From Mucilaginibacter sp. PAMB04168 (GTDB taxonomy: Bacteria; Bacteroidota; Bacteroidia; Sphingobacteriales; Sphingobacteriaceae), in NCBI RefSeq assembly GCF_039634365.2, contig NZ_CP155080.2, positions 1 to 59,742 of the forward strand: 59,742 nt of DNA. Direction: 5' to 3'. Made by a program: the position numbers and the translations under genes. Each line of letters begins with the position of its first letter. The first letter of the stretch is position 1. The notes beneath the pieces are model-generated. The model searched no databases. It saw only the letters and a program-made list of their open reading frames with translations, and had not been told where the DNA came from. Below are positions 23,364 through 31,178 of the stretch, one piece after another.

Positions 23364-23612
23364 TCTATTCAGATATAGTGATTTTAAAAATTGTTCTTCG
23401 GTTTCATCACTGTTTAAGATTTCATAGTGGAATACGGTTGTTAGTTCATCCCCAATTGCCTTAGCTTCCTGGTCAGATAATGCGTCTGCCATTTCTTTAA
23501 GTTTTGCTTGATCGTCTGATTCGCAACAGGAAATCAACATGTCGCCATATTCTTCAAGGTTTTCAACTCCGTACTTCTTAGCTAATTCTGGATCCAATTT
23601 AATAGTATTCAT
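23352..23612 (-). CDS. Unknown protein, 86 aa, behind a structured leader
   Basis: Acidic, helical ('MNTIKLDPELAKKYGVENLEEYGDMLISCCESDDQAKLKEMADALSDQEAKAIGDELTTVFHYEILNSDE'). No family recognised; not related in protein sequence to the 119-aa gene at 21637 although both share the same 200-bp leader. The stop lies inside its own terminator hairpin. The shared leader with a different gene suggests the leader is a mobile control module. Confidence 0.6.
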   Translation of the reverse strand: MNTIKLDPELAKKYGVENLEEYGDMLISCCESDDQAKLKEMADALSDQEAKAIGDELTTVFHYEILNSDETEEQFLKSLYLNRSPK

Positions 23613-23812
23613 ATCTTAAATTTTAACATAAACCTGAATTGATTTATGTACCCGTCACTGGCAATAAGACCGAATACGTGCAAATTCTTAAAAAAGAAAA
23701 TGCGGTGGGTTCCCTTCGGGATACCCATTTTGTTTTTTAAGGATTTGGTGGTTAGACAGAGGGTAGGGGCACATTTCGGAATTAGTGCCGAACTTTGTAT
23801 ATAAATTGATTA
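23613..23812 (-). promoter_or_regulatory. Structured mRNA leader, copy 2
   Basis: This aligns with 21997-22196. The GGGTATCCC/GGGAACCC hairpin is identical (loop GAA instead of AAA). The start-proximal stem is ACATAAA/TTTATGT here against GTAAAC/GTTTAC in copy 1, with the AATTCAG loop kept. The early TTCGG/CCGAA stem is kept; a second helix GGCAC/GTGCC replaces GCCCA/TGGGC. Pairing is preserved while bases differ. Confidence 0.6.
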
Positions 23813-23859
23813 GGGTAACTCCCAAGTCGTTACAATGAAGATTTCTTTAATTTCGGGTG

Positions 23860-24052
23860 CTATCATTATGAACCCTGATCAGGCGGTCGGCCAATGAATA
23901 ACACTATCGAAAGGAATGTTCCGGATCTTCTCGAGACAAACTAAATGCTATCATAATCACAAGCGGCGCCTGGAGGCCAATTCAAATAATGCTATCAGTT
24001 AGGGAAGTGCCCTGCCCTGATCTGCGGATGCTCAGGGAACGGTATAGTAGCA
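23860..24052 (+). repeat. 44-bp-period CTATCA array, 4 units
   Basis: Cores at 23860, 23904, 23948 and 23992, exactly 44 bp apart. Interiors are CCCTGATCAGGCGGTCGGCC, TTCCGGATCTTCTCGAG, AAGCGGCGCCTGGAGGCC and the terminal CCTGATCTGCGGATGCTCAGG block, closed by TATAGTAGCA at 24043-24052. It lies 78 bp after the stop of the gene at 24131. Confidence 0.85.
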
Positions 24053-24130
24053 AAAGTATAAAACGTAAAAAGGCGTTGGCCGAAGCCAACGCCCGTGATC
24101 TAACTAAACGGAACGGCTAAAAGAAAAAAA

Positions 24131-24631
24131 TCAATATGCTGAAATGTCTAAATTTTTGGATACGGGTTCTGTCACTTGTCCCACTGGTAACGCTTTATAA
24201 GTATAGGTTTCAATCAGCTTGTCATCAGCATACACCTTTATTAAGGCTGTTATAGGTGTTTGCGAGGCATCATCGGTGTTTTTGGTCTGTGTGGCTGACA
24301 AAAGAAAACCCAGCCTGTTAACAGCTTCCTTGCTCTCTACAACAAGCTTATTACTGGTCAAATCTGCTATATAATTATAAGCATTTCCTTGTGCAATTAC
24401 CTGTGTCCATTGGGTATTTGCAGGGGTGCTTATCAACGGCTCAACAAAAGCGCCTTCGCCCTTGGTTAATGAATTAATGGTAAATAGTAACTGGTAGTTT
24501 TGATAATTGCCGGAAAATTCTACTTCAACATTTACTTTCTTTTCCGACTTTGTTTGTACATCAGGGTCGTAGTCTTTACTGCATGAAATGAACATCAATG
24601 CTAATACACAAAGGCTTAATAACTTTTTCAT
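24131..24631 (-). CDS. Lipoprotein of unknown function, 166 aa
   Basis: Type II signal 'MKKLLSLCVLALMFISC' (lipid Cys17), then a beta-rich domain. Resembles TraQ-like or fibronectin-type lipoproteins found near Bacteroidota transfer genes only in general style, so no family is assigned. It follows the PH-domain membrane protein by 18 bp on the same strand and probably belongs to the group 26243 to 24131. An array of 44-bp repeats follows its stop. Confidence 0.6.
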   Translation of the reverse strand: MKKLLSLCVLALMFISCSKDYDPDVQTKSEKKVNVEVEFSGNYQNYQLLFTINSLTKGEGAFVEPLISTPANTQWTQVIAQGNAYNYIADLTSNKLVVESKEAVNRLGFLLSATQTKNTDDASQTPITALIKVYADDKLIETYTYKALPVGQVTEPVSKNLDISAY

Positions 24632-24649
24632 AGGTGGTAATTTTAAAAT

Positions 24650-25123
24650 TTAATTGATTTCAATGATTTTACTTTTTGCTCTCGCTCGTTGTACCAAATC
24701 CCTGATCGTGTCATTCAGGTTTGACTGAGGGATGCCATTTAGGGCAATTACAACGTCTTGCTTATCGGTGGTAAATAGGGTCAAGGTCATAATTTTCAAA
24801 ATCCTCATTATTAGGTTTTGCTTGATGACATAATCCTTTACCCTATACAATTCAAGTGTTACAAGCGTATAGCTGAATATCCCAGTCCTTATTTTCAAGG
24901 TTTCTGCTGTAAGGATATAAAGCGTTAGACGGATATAAAAGAACCGATAGAAAGCCATAGCCAATACTACAATTGCAGGTAAACAGAGTGTGTTTAACCA
25001 AAAAGCCCCGACCAGTAACGCCACTGCAATAAATAACAATCCAAAGACTGATAAAAAGCAGTAGGAAATGGTGGGGCTTAATTGTAAGTATCGTTCCTGA
25101 TTTGGGATGCCGATACTATTCAT
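24650..25123 (-). CDS. Membrane protein with bacterial PH (YdbS-like) domain
   Basis: A 157-aa protein: two transmembrane helices ('ISYCFLSVFGLLFIAVALLVGAFW' and 'LCLPAIVVLAMAFYRFFYI'), then a bPH2/DUF304 domain ('LTLYILTAETLKIRTGIFSYTLVTLELYRVKDYVIKQNLIMRILKIMTLTLFTTD') with the typical 'R(V)KD' and 'TLTLFTTD' strands. Function of these domains is generally unknown. The stop of the 372-aa gene upstream is 1 bp from its ATG, so the two are translationally coupled. Confidence 0.75.
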   Translation of the reverse strand: MNSIGIPNQERYLQLSPTISYCFLSVFGLLFIAVALLVGAFWLNTLCLPAIVVLAMAFYRFFYIRLTLYILTAETLKIRTGIFSYTLVTLELYRVKDYVIKQNLIMRILKIMTLTLFTTDKQDVVIALNGIPQSNLNDTIRDLVQRARAKSKIIEIN

Positions 25124-25124
25124 A

Positions 25125-26243
25125 CTATCGGCTTCGTTGGTAGCCTTTATCTTCCTGATTCTGAACCTTTATATCCTGTGGTTTTTCGTACACAAGCTTT
25201 AGGTCTTTATCATACAGGCTAAGATTTTTAAACTGGGGGCTTGCAGCTACAAAAGCCTTTTCTTCGGTGCCGTTCTTCTCAAGGGTTACCGATTGAAGGT
25301 TGCCACGTTTTAAAGAGGACATTAACCGTTCCCTATGATCGGGGTCGTTTAGTTCTTTTATTGGGTGGGTGGTAACAGCTTTATCCAGGTCAAAGCCGTA
25401 ATTTTTATAGAAGGTTTTAAAGGAAAACTGGCCTTGATCGTTCTTCTTTTCAAAATCAAGCTTCATCCAAACTTCTTCCTTACGCTTTATTGGCTCCCCT
25501 GATTCGGTAACGTTCTGCTTATCTGTGATTTCCGCATTCTTTTGAATAGAACGGCCTGAAAGAAGGTTGTAAGCTTCTTTGGCAGTTATATCGTTCCCTT
25601 TATTTAAAGTGAACACACGGCTTACAGGATCTTGTACTGTGCCGTTGGCATTGCCTTTTTCAAGGGTAGCCTGATAGTCGTTTAAAAAATAGTTGTCGGT
25701 TGTTTTGCTTTTACTAAACCGCAATTCATAATTTACCATATCCTTAGCGTTTGGCGTACTAAATGCAGCCGAAGCGCCCAAGGTAAATTTATCCGAACCC
25801 TCTTTTAACCGAACTTCTAATGCAGAATTGAGATTTTCCCCAAAGCCCAGGTATTTAAGGCTTTTTTTAAGGTATTCAAAATTCTGATCGTTAAGTTGAG
25901 TTTTCTTCATATCAAAAGTTACATCCTCAAAATTAACAAATCTCTTTTCCTTATCTGTCGGTTCTTGGGTAAAATGTCTGATAATATACCCTTTATCATC
26001 GAGAAAGTAGTATAGATCGTTTTTATCTACAACCAGGGCGTCTAAAAGAAGATCGTACTTGTCTTTTGCCGATAACTGGTGACCGTCGATCACATCTGGA
26101 ATTGAAGTTAACTGCTCGTGTGTAAGTTTTGGTTTTTCAAGGGCGACTGTAGTGTCCGCCTTTTCTTTAAAGGGAGCTTCGTAAAGCTCTTTCTGTTCAG
26201 GACTCGGTGGAATGACCTGAACCGGATTTGGGATAATGTCCAT
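25125..26243 (-). CDS. Large soluble protein with a DUF3945-like module
   Basis: A 372-aa protein, no signal or membrane segment. The C-terminal 'LMSSLKRGNLQSVTLEKNGTEEKAFVAASPQFKNLSLYDKD' matches the pattern found in Bacteroidota plasmid DUF3945/DUF4099-type proteins and resembles 'INALKRGNMTGLVELKNVKG...' in the 314-aa gene at 27924. The middle has a second copy of similar 'VWMKLDFEKKNDQGQFSFKTFYKNYGFDL' layout. These modules are common in plasmid transfer and maintenance proteins of the phylum, but the role is not known. Coupled to the PH-domain gene. Confidence 0.6.
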   Translation of the reverse strand: MDIIPNPVQVIPPSPEQKELYEAPFKEKADTTVALEKPKLTHEQLTSIPDVIDGHQLSAKDKYDLLLDALVVDKNDLYYFLDDKGYIIRHFTQEPTDKEKRFVNFEDVTFDMKKTQLNDQNFEYLKKSLKYLGFGENLNSALEVRLKEGSDKFTLGASAAFSTPNAKDMVNYELRFSKSKTTDNYFLNDYQATLEKGNANGTVQDPVSRVFTLNKGNDITAKEAYNLLSGRSIQKNAEITDKQNVTESGEPIKRKEEVWMKLDFEKKNDQGQFSFKTFYKNYGFDLDKAVTTHPIKELNDPDHRERLMSSLKRGNLQSVTLEKNGTEEKAFVAASPQFKNLSLYDKDLKLVYEKPQDIKVQNQEDKGYQRSR

Positions 26244-26401
26244 GTTACATAGTTTTATGGTTAATAATCTTTAAAAGAACTCTATTAAATGAGCATCAGG
26301 GATAGAAGTGGTTATCCTTTTTGCTGTGTAATGGAAGGGTGATGGGGGGGCAAAAAGATATGAACAGATAGCCCGACCGTAGTGATGCCCAAATCATTTT
26401 A

Positions 26402-27217
26402 TCAGGAATTTTTAACTATTTCAAGCTTATAATCGCTATCCAGTTTATAAAACCCGGTGTATGCGTCGCCATTTTTAGGCTTAAACTTTGTCTTGTCTGA
26501 CGTACCTTTTTGGCACAAATCCAACAAATCTTTAAGCGTAATCTCCTTGCCTGAAATTTCTCTCCAAACGGTAAATTCGCACTTAATTTTATCATTCCTG
26601 TAATTCGAGCAACCATACGCCTTATGATTAGCCGAAACGCTACCTGTCTTACACTTAGGGCATTTAATGATCTCAAAATCAAACTTAACCTGCAAATTAT
26701 CATCAAGAATAAGCTTCGCCCCAAAAGTCTTTTGGCTATTACTCAAAAAATCCGTCCTATAATCCGTCGAACTACCGTTCAAAAGAACCTCGGCCTCATT
26801 TTCGGACAAAAAAACACCTGCAATGTTCCTGTTGATATACAAATCACATTCTTTATCGTTAAAAAAGCCTTCGCAAATAAACGCCTTGTTAGAAATTTTA
26901 ACTTCCTTAGCACATTTAGGGCAGGGCGTATCTAAAGAATTATGCTGAAAATGCGGCTTAATAGCCCCTTCTTCAATCACCAACTTTGCGGAAAACTGCT
27001 TATTATCTTTATTAACCAAGTCATCAAAGAAATCCGTTTCCTTATGATGGGCAAGCTGCTTAACAATATTCCGTGTCATTTCCTTACCGAAGTAGGTCTT
27101 AAAAATCATAAAGCTGCACTTATCGTCCATACTTTTAAAATGGTTGCACATATAACCTTTAGCGCCCTCTATCAAGTCTCCTTGATTGCAAACGGGGCAT
27201 TTAGCGACTTTATCCAT
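26402..27217 (-). CDS. Triple topoisomerase-type zinc-ribbon protein
   Basis: A 271-aa protein made of three zinc-ribbon repeats like those at the C-terminus of topoisomerase IA: 'CPVCNQGDLIEGAKGYMCNHF', 'CPKCAKEVKISNKAFICEGFF' and 'CPKCKTGSVSANHKAYGCSNY', each with a downstream 'C-x-F/L' ligand. Each repeat is followed by a linker of the 'GKEITLKDLLDL' type. No topoisomerase catalytic domain is present. Such ribbons bind single-stranded DNA, so the protein may coat or guide transferred or replicating strands. It is a stand-alone gene with AT-rich GATAT motifs at its start. Confidence 0.75.
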   Translation of the reverse strand: MDKVAKCPVCNQGDLIEGAKGYMCNHFKSMDDKCSFMIFKTYFGKEMTRNIVKQLAHHKETDFFDDLVNKDNKQFSAKLVIEEGAIKPHFQHNSLDTPCPKCAKEVKISNKAFICEGFFNDKECDLYINRNIAGVFLSENEAEVLLNGSSTDYRTDFLSNSQKTFGAKLILDDNLQVKFDFEIIKCPKCKTGSVSANHKAYGCSNYRNDKIKCEFTVWREISGKEITLKDLLDLCQKGTSDKTKFKPKNGDAYTGFYKLDSDYKLEIVKNS

Positions 27218-27225
27218 AAAATGAG

Positions 27226-27252
27226 ATATTTATATATTGATATATTGATATA
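27226..27252. promoter_or_regulatory. GATATATTGATAT motifs before the zinc-ribbon gene
   Basis: TTATATATTGATATATTGATATAAAT at 27230-27255 lies upstream of the 27217 start. It is a member of the plasmid-wide GATAT motif family. Confidence 0.45.
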
Positions 27253-27265
27253 AATAAATTTCGTT

Positions 27266-27964
27266 CTAAAAGCCTTTCTTTTGGACTAAGTAGCCCAAAA
27301 ACGACAAATGGTTTTTGTCGTTCGGCTTATGTGTTTTAATATTGCTTCTTTTACCAAACTGCCTGTGAAACGAAAAGTAAGAGAATTGGCTCCGGCCAAT
27401 AATCACTGATTTGGGCGATTCATTTTCTGTTACGGCAGTAACAGTTACAATGTCATCCGCAAGGGTAAAAGAGCAATCTTTGTTTGTGAGCCAAAGCGAA
27501 GCTTTGCAGTCATAAACTTTACCGATTAAATCATTGGAAAAAACCGTATGAAATTTGCATTCTCTAAACTGCTTTCTAAGCAGGTCGATTTGTTGTTTTG
27601 AGGGGCGAACGCCTAAAGCGACGAACAGGCAATGGCCAAAACCGTTAAACTTTGAACTATTCAGATGGGCAAAAGCGATTGCCTCCATTGCTGAAAAAAA
27701 CAGAAAAACGTTAGTTGGTTTATGTTGATCTCCGGCATACCAAAGGCCATTTGTACAGGCAAGCTTTACGGTCTTAAAGCCAAACAGCTCACTATCTTTA
27801 AGATCATCATTAGCATAGTAATTAAAAACCAACCTTCCGGCATGGTCAAAATGCAGCGAGTTAACAAAAAGGCGCTGGACCGCAAGTCCAACGCCTAAAA
27901 CTGAAAGTAAAGGAATAAACGTGTTATCTGCCTCGTCCTCGTGAATTTTCGATATCGTGTTCAT
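27266..27964 (-). CDS. Unknown protein with possible Toprim-like fold, 232 aa
   Basis: The segment 'NVFLFFSAMEAIAFAHLNSSKFNGFGHCLFVALGVRPSKQQIDLLRKQF' follows the layout of Toprim domains of plasmid primases (acidic or Ser at the first motif, then helix, then 'A-L-G' turn), but the catalytic Glu and DxD are not evident. It may be a degenerate relative. The start overlaps the end of the 314-aa gene upstream by 41 bp, implying coupling. Its function is unknown; alternative folds are possible. Confidence 0.5.
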   Translation of the reverse strand: MNTISKIHEDEADNTFIPLLSVLGVGLAVQRLFVNSLHFDHAGRLVFNYYANDDLKDSELFGFKTVKLACTNGLWYAGDQHKPTNVFLFFSAMEAIAFAHLNSSKFNGFGHCLFVALGVRPSKQQIDLLRKQFRECKFHTVFSNDLIGKVYDCKASLWLTNKDCSFTLADDIVTVTAVTENESPKSVIIGRSQFSYFSFHRQFGKRSNIKTHKPNDKNHLSFLGYLVQKKGF

Positions 27965-28868
27965 CTTCTCCTACTGGGTTATTTTTACCATGATCGGGGT
28001 CGTTAACGTTCTTCTCGTTCTTTACATCGTCTGCATCTTTGATTTTTAAAGTGTCCAATTGTGCAGGTGACATTGCCGATGCATTACTAAATTCATGCTT
28101 AACCACATTGATCTCATTCGCTATGGATTTATCATTAGGAAACTTTTGCTGTTTGCGCTCTAACTGTTTTTCGACCTCCTTTAAGGCAGTTAGATATCCT
28201 TTTGAATAAGATTGTTCTTCGGCTGACTGTTTGCCCATCAAACGGTTTATTCCGGTAAACAATAGATAGCTTAAACCACCGTCTATTAGCAGTGATAAAA
28301 CTAAGGCACTTCGATTTGAGCGTAGGCCGTTTTTATCAGCCGTTCTATACTGAACTTCTGTACCGTCCGAAAGGGTAATAACTTCTCCCTCCCGTAATTT
28401 GCGTTTCTTTTCAGGCGACAGGGTTTCGTCGTTGATGGCAACAGGAATTTTTATCTTCCTCGGGTCATAGCTTAAAAACTGGTTTGTCAAATTGTCAAAC
28501 TCTATTATTTCAGAGGCTGCATTACCTTCTTTATCGATCACCTCTTTTTTTATATTGGCAACCTCACCGCTAACAAGCTGCTCATGTTCCTTTTCGGATA
28601 AAAGGGGGTGTTTCTGTACGTACTTGTAAACAGGGTCTATCCTTAGCTTATTCTCGCCGTTCTGATCTACTACAGATAAACGGGCTGCCATTGCTTCAAT
28701 TTCAAACCCATCATTACCCTTTACATTTTTGAGTTCTACAAGGCCGGTCATATTCCCACGCTTTAAAGCGTTAATATTTTCCCTGTCCATTGTGATTGAG
28801 CCTTCTTTATACAGACCTACATTTTCAAGGTCTTTTAAAGGCAACTGGTTATTTAATTGTTCGTTCAT
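27924..28868 (-). CDS. DUF4099/DUF3945-like protein with a membrane segment, 314 aa
   Basis: The N-terminal half carries the module 'INALKRGNMTGLVELKNVKG', then 'IPVAINDETLSPEKKRKLREGEVITLSDGTEVQYRTADKNGLRSN'. The latter matches the DUF4099/DUF3945 pattern in Bacteroidota plasmid proteins. A hydrophobic stretch 'SALVLSLLIDGGLSYLLFTGINRLM' may cross the membrane. A charged coiled tail ends 'HDIENSRGRGR'. It follows the ArdC-like gene by 17 bp and overlaps the 232-aa gene. A maintenance or transfer role is inferred. Confidence 0.6.
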   Translation of the reverse strand: MNEQLNNQLPLKDLENVGLYKEGSITMDRENINALKRGNMTGLVELKNVKGNDGFEIEAMAARLSVVDQNGENKLRIDPVYKYVQKHPLLSEKEHEQLVSGEVANIKKEVIDKEGNAASEIIEFDNLTNQFLSYDPRKIKIPVAINDETLSPEKKRKLREGEVITLSDGTEVQYRTADKNGLRSNRSALVLSLLIDGGLSYLLFTGINRLMGKQSAEEQSYSKGYLTALKEVEKQLERKQQKFPNDKSIANEINVVKHEFSNASAMSPAQLDTLKIKDADDVKNEKNVNDPDHGKNNPVGEDEHDIENSRGRGR

Positions 28869-28885
28869 GTTACTAAGCTTTTTAA

Positions 28886-30121
28886 TTAGATTTTTCTTTT
28901 GGAACTGTTATCCTCCTGGGCAACCAATTCCTTTGCGGTCGGGATACTATAATCGTATTCCTTTACTTTGTTTTCAATCGTACTCAATATCGAAATGGTA
29001 TTTCTATTAGCTCTTTTGGCTTCAACCAAGGAATTGAAAAGACCGTCATTTACGGTAAGCTGCACCTTATGATTATTGGATAAATCTTGTATGAGGAAAT
29101 TCCTTTTATCAGCTTCCAATACTTCGTATTTGGTGCCGTTGTATTTGATAACGTCCCCTGTTTGTAGCGTGTTCGGATTGTATTCGGGTGCTTTGGTGGC
29201 TTCCTGCTTTTGCTCGATTTTCTTTTCAAAGGCCATTACATAATCAAATATGCGCTGTGCATCTGCTGCTGCTGAATGAATTTCATAAGGGGTATCGGTT
29301 AAGACCTTTATCCAACTATCCACATATGCAATATGTTGTTTGGGGTCGTGGCCGATCTTAAGTTCGTTACCTAAGATCATCGAAGCTATTTCAGCACGTA
29401 ATTCCTCTCGGGCATAGTCTGGAGTGCCGAACTTGTTTACCAGTTCACGATCAAGACGGCTATGATGCCCTGTCCAATGGCCTAACTCATGAAGCAGGGT
29501 CGAGTAGTAACGGTCGGCTGTTTCAAACTGGGGGCGCTCCGGCATGTTTATTTTGTCAAATAGTGGAGTATAAAAAGCCCGGTCACCTGCAACGTGTTCT
29601 ATTTTTGCACCGGAAGCTTTTACTATACTTTCCACCCTTGCAACCTTTCCCCATAGTTCATTGTCTTTTATCTCCCGAACTGGCAAAGGTGGGATTCCTT
29701 TAATTTGTTCGGCATTAAACACCCAGGCTTTGGTAACAATGGGGCTATTCAATTCTACCTTGATCTTTACAGGCTTACCGTCCGTACCGATAACTGGCCG
29801 TTTGTTTTCATCCAGTTTAGTTCGTAAGTCATGGGTTTTCACGAAGTTTATCATAAATCCCTTAGCGCCTTTCTGTACCTGCCAACCTTCACTTTCAGCT
29901 TGTTTGAAAGTTGCCCAACGTGGGTCTTGGTAAGGGCTGAATAAATGGAGATATAAAGCATTTAAGCCCTTGTATGGATTGCTTGTAACAGCGTTATAAG
30001 GCATGCTATAATCGGTTCCTGCGCTATTCCAAGGCTTCTGCCAAGGTGCAATACCCTGCTTTAATTGCTCGATGATCTTCTCGGCAACTAACTCATACAT
30101 CTTTTTCGTTTCAGTTGCCAT
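28886..30121 (-). CDS. ArdC-like antirestriction protein (zincin domain)
   Basis: A 411-aa protein, start set at 'MATETKKMYELVAEKIIEQLKQG' (30121); the longer frame begins inside the upstream gene. N-terminal ssDNA-binding ArdC domain ('GIAPWQKPWNSAG...PYKGLNALYL'), then a zincin metallopeptidase-like segment with 'HELGHWTGHHSRL' (HExxH at 211-215) and a downstream Glu ('EELRAEIASMIL') as the third ligand. The C-terminus has a small beta module ('GDVIKYNGTKYEVLEADKRN'). ArdC proteins protect incoming plasmid DNA from restriction during conjugation. It overlaps the upstream 58-aa gene by 11 bp. An iteron-like sequence (28937-28955) lies within its coding end. Confidence 0.85.
   Translation of the reverse strand: MATETKKMYELVAEKIIEQLKQGIAPWQKPWNSAGTDYSMPYNAVTSNPYKGLNALYLHLFSPYQDPRWATFKQAESEGWQVQKGAKGFMINFVKTHDLRTKLDENKRPVIGTDGKPVKIKVELNSPIVTKAWVFNAEQIKGIPPLPVREIKDNELWGKVARVESIVKASGAKIEHVAGDRAFYTPLFDKINMPERPQFETADRYYSTLLHELGHWTGHHSRLDRELVNKFGTPDYAREELRAEIASMILGNELKIGHDPKQHIAYVDSWIKVLTDTPYEIHSAAADAQRIFDYVMAFEKKIEQKQEATKAPEYNPNTLQTGDVIKYNGTKYEVLEADKRNFLIQDLSNNHKVQLTVNDGLFNSLVEAKRANRNTISILSTIENKVKEYDYSIPTAKELVAQEDNSSKRKI
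28937..28955 (+). repeat. Iteron-like sequence inside the ArdC-like gene
   Basis: GGTCGGGATACTATAATCG matches the origin iteron except for three positions (G for A twice early, C late). It lies within coding sequence, in the same orientation as the origin array. Confidence 0.6.
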
Positions 30122-30287
30122 CGTTCGCCTCCTTTCCCTCGTCGTCCAAATCTTCATCAGGTAGCACGTCTGCAACATCTACCCCGTACAATTCCGCTTC
30201 GGCTTTGTTAAGCTCTACACTTGCGCCCTCGGCCACAAGCTGTAATTTGTTTTGCAATGAAATTTCTGTTTTGGTCTTAATTGACAT
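30111..30287 (-). CDS. Small acidic protein, 58 aa
   Basis: Start at 'MSIKTKTEISLQNKLQLVAEGASVELNKAEAELYGVDVADVL' (30287), ending in an acidic tail ('PDEDLDDEGKEANDGN'). No family recognised. It overlaps the end of the M23 peptidase gene by 11 bp on one side and the ArdC-like gene by 11 bp on the other, so all three are translationally coupled. Confidence 0.6.
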   Translation of the reverse strand: MSIKTKTEISLQNKLQLVAEGASVELNKAEAELYGVDVADVLPDEDLDDEGKEANDGN

Positions 30288-30933
30288 AATCACTTGTTTT
30301 AGTTAAAAATTCGGTTAGTTGATCTTTGCGGTTGACGCTTAAAATCTCCCTTAGAAATGGAAGGGGATTGATGCTTTGGCCTTTATACTTTACTATAAAA
30401 TGTAAATGCTCCCCAGTAACACGGCCTGTTCTCCCGCTACGGCCTATTATAGTTCCGGCCTTTACCAAATCTCCGGCTTTGACAAATCGTACCGCTAAAT
30501 GGCCGTATGTGGTTTCATAAAATCCATGATTTACTACAACATAGTTGCCGATAATATTATCATAATTGGATACTACAACAGTTCCATGAAGCACCGAATA
30601 GATATCTGCCTGACGTGCGGAAAGGTCTATTCCGTTATGAAATTTGAGATTTCCTAGTATAGGATGAATGCGGTACCCAAATCCAGAAGTGAGTTTAATA
30701 TTTGCCAAAGGCAAACAGGACAATTCAAGGGGTTCACGTTCGGGCAAGTAATTAGAAGTGTAAACGGTGTCTTTGATGATTTTCAGTTTAACAACTGTGT
30801 CCTTGACAATACTTTTCTTTTTAACTGCTACGGTGTTAACTTCCTCTACGCTTATAATTGAATTGAAGTCTTGGGCGTAACTATTTACGGCAAAAAGAAA
30901 AAAGATGATAAAGGAAATTTTAAAGTGTTTCAT
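30277..30933 (-). CDS. Secreted M23-family peptidoglycan peptidase
   Basis: A 218-aa protein with signal peptide 'MKHFKISFIIFFLFAVNSYAQ'. The start at 30933 is ATG; the frame to 30948 would begin with TTG inside a CTATCA repeat. The LytM/M23 domain shows 'SGFGYRIHPILGNLKFHNGIDLSA' (zinc ligands His99, Asp103) and 'TGEHLHF' (His176, His178). These are cell-wall hydrolases; next to a coupling protein it probably opens peptidoglycan for the mating channel. It is transcribed downstream of the coupling protein across the array at 30942-31178. Confidence 0.85.
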   Translation of the reverse strand: MKHFKISFIIFFLFAVNSYAQDFNSIISVEEVNTVAVKKKSIVKDTVVKLKIIKDTVYTSNYLPEREPLELSCLPLANIKLTSGFGYRIHPILGNLKFHNGIDLSARQADIYSVLHGTVVVSNYDNIIGNYVVVNHGFYETTYGHLAVRFVKAGDLVKAGTIIGRSGRTGRVTGEHLHFIVKYKGQSINPLPFLREILSVNRKDQLTEFLTKTSDYVN

Positions 30934-30941
30934 AAGCTTTA

Positions 30942-31178
30942 CTATCAAAAAGGTAAATGATCAACCGGGCGGCCAATGAATTATACTATCAAATTTGATG
31001 TGCCAGGTTCTCTGCAGAGAACCAAACTGCTATCATTAACTTTCTTCCGGAAGATCTCCTAGAATTAGAAATGCTATCAAAATCAGCTGAGGATCTTAAT
31101 GCCGGCAGAAAAATTTGCTATCATTTAACTTCGGGCGCTGCCCTGATCTGCAGATGCTCCGGCTTAGGTATGATAGCA
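30942..31178 (+). repeat. 44-bp-period CTATCA array, 5 units (longest)
   Basis: Cores at 30942, 30986, 31030, 31074 and 31118, all exactly 44 bp apart. Interiors are TGATCAACCGGGCGGCC, the perfect palindrome GGTTCTCTGCAGAGAACC (31005-31022), TTCCGGAAGATCTCC, CAGCTGAGGATC...GCCGGC, and the terminal GATCTGCAGATGC unit closed by TGATAGCA at 31171-31178. It fills the gap between the coupling-protein stop (31179) and the M23 peptidase start. Confidence 0.92.
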
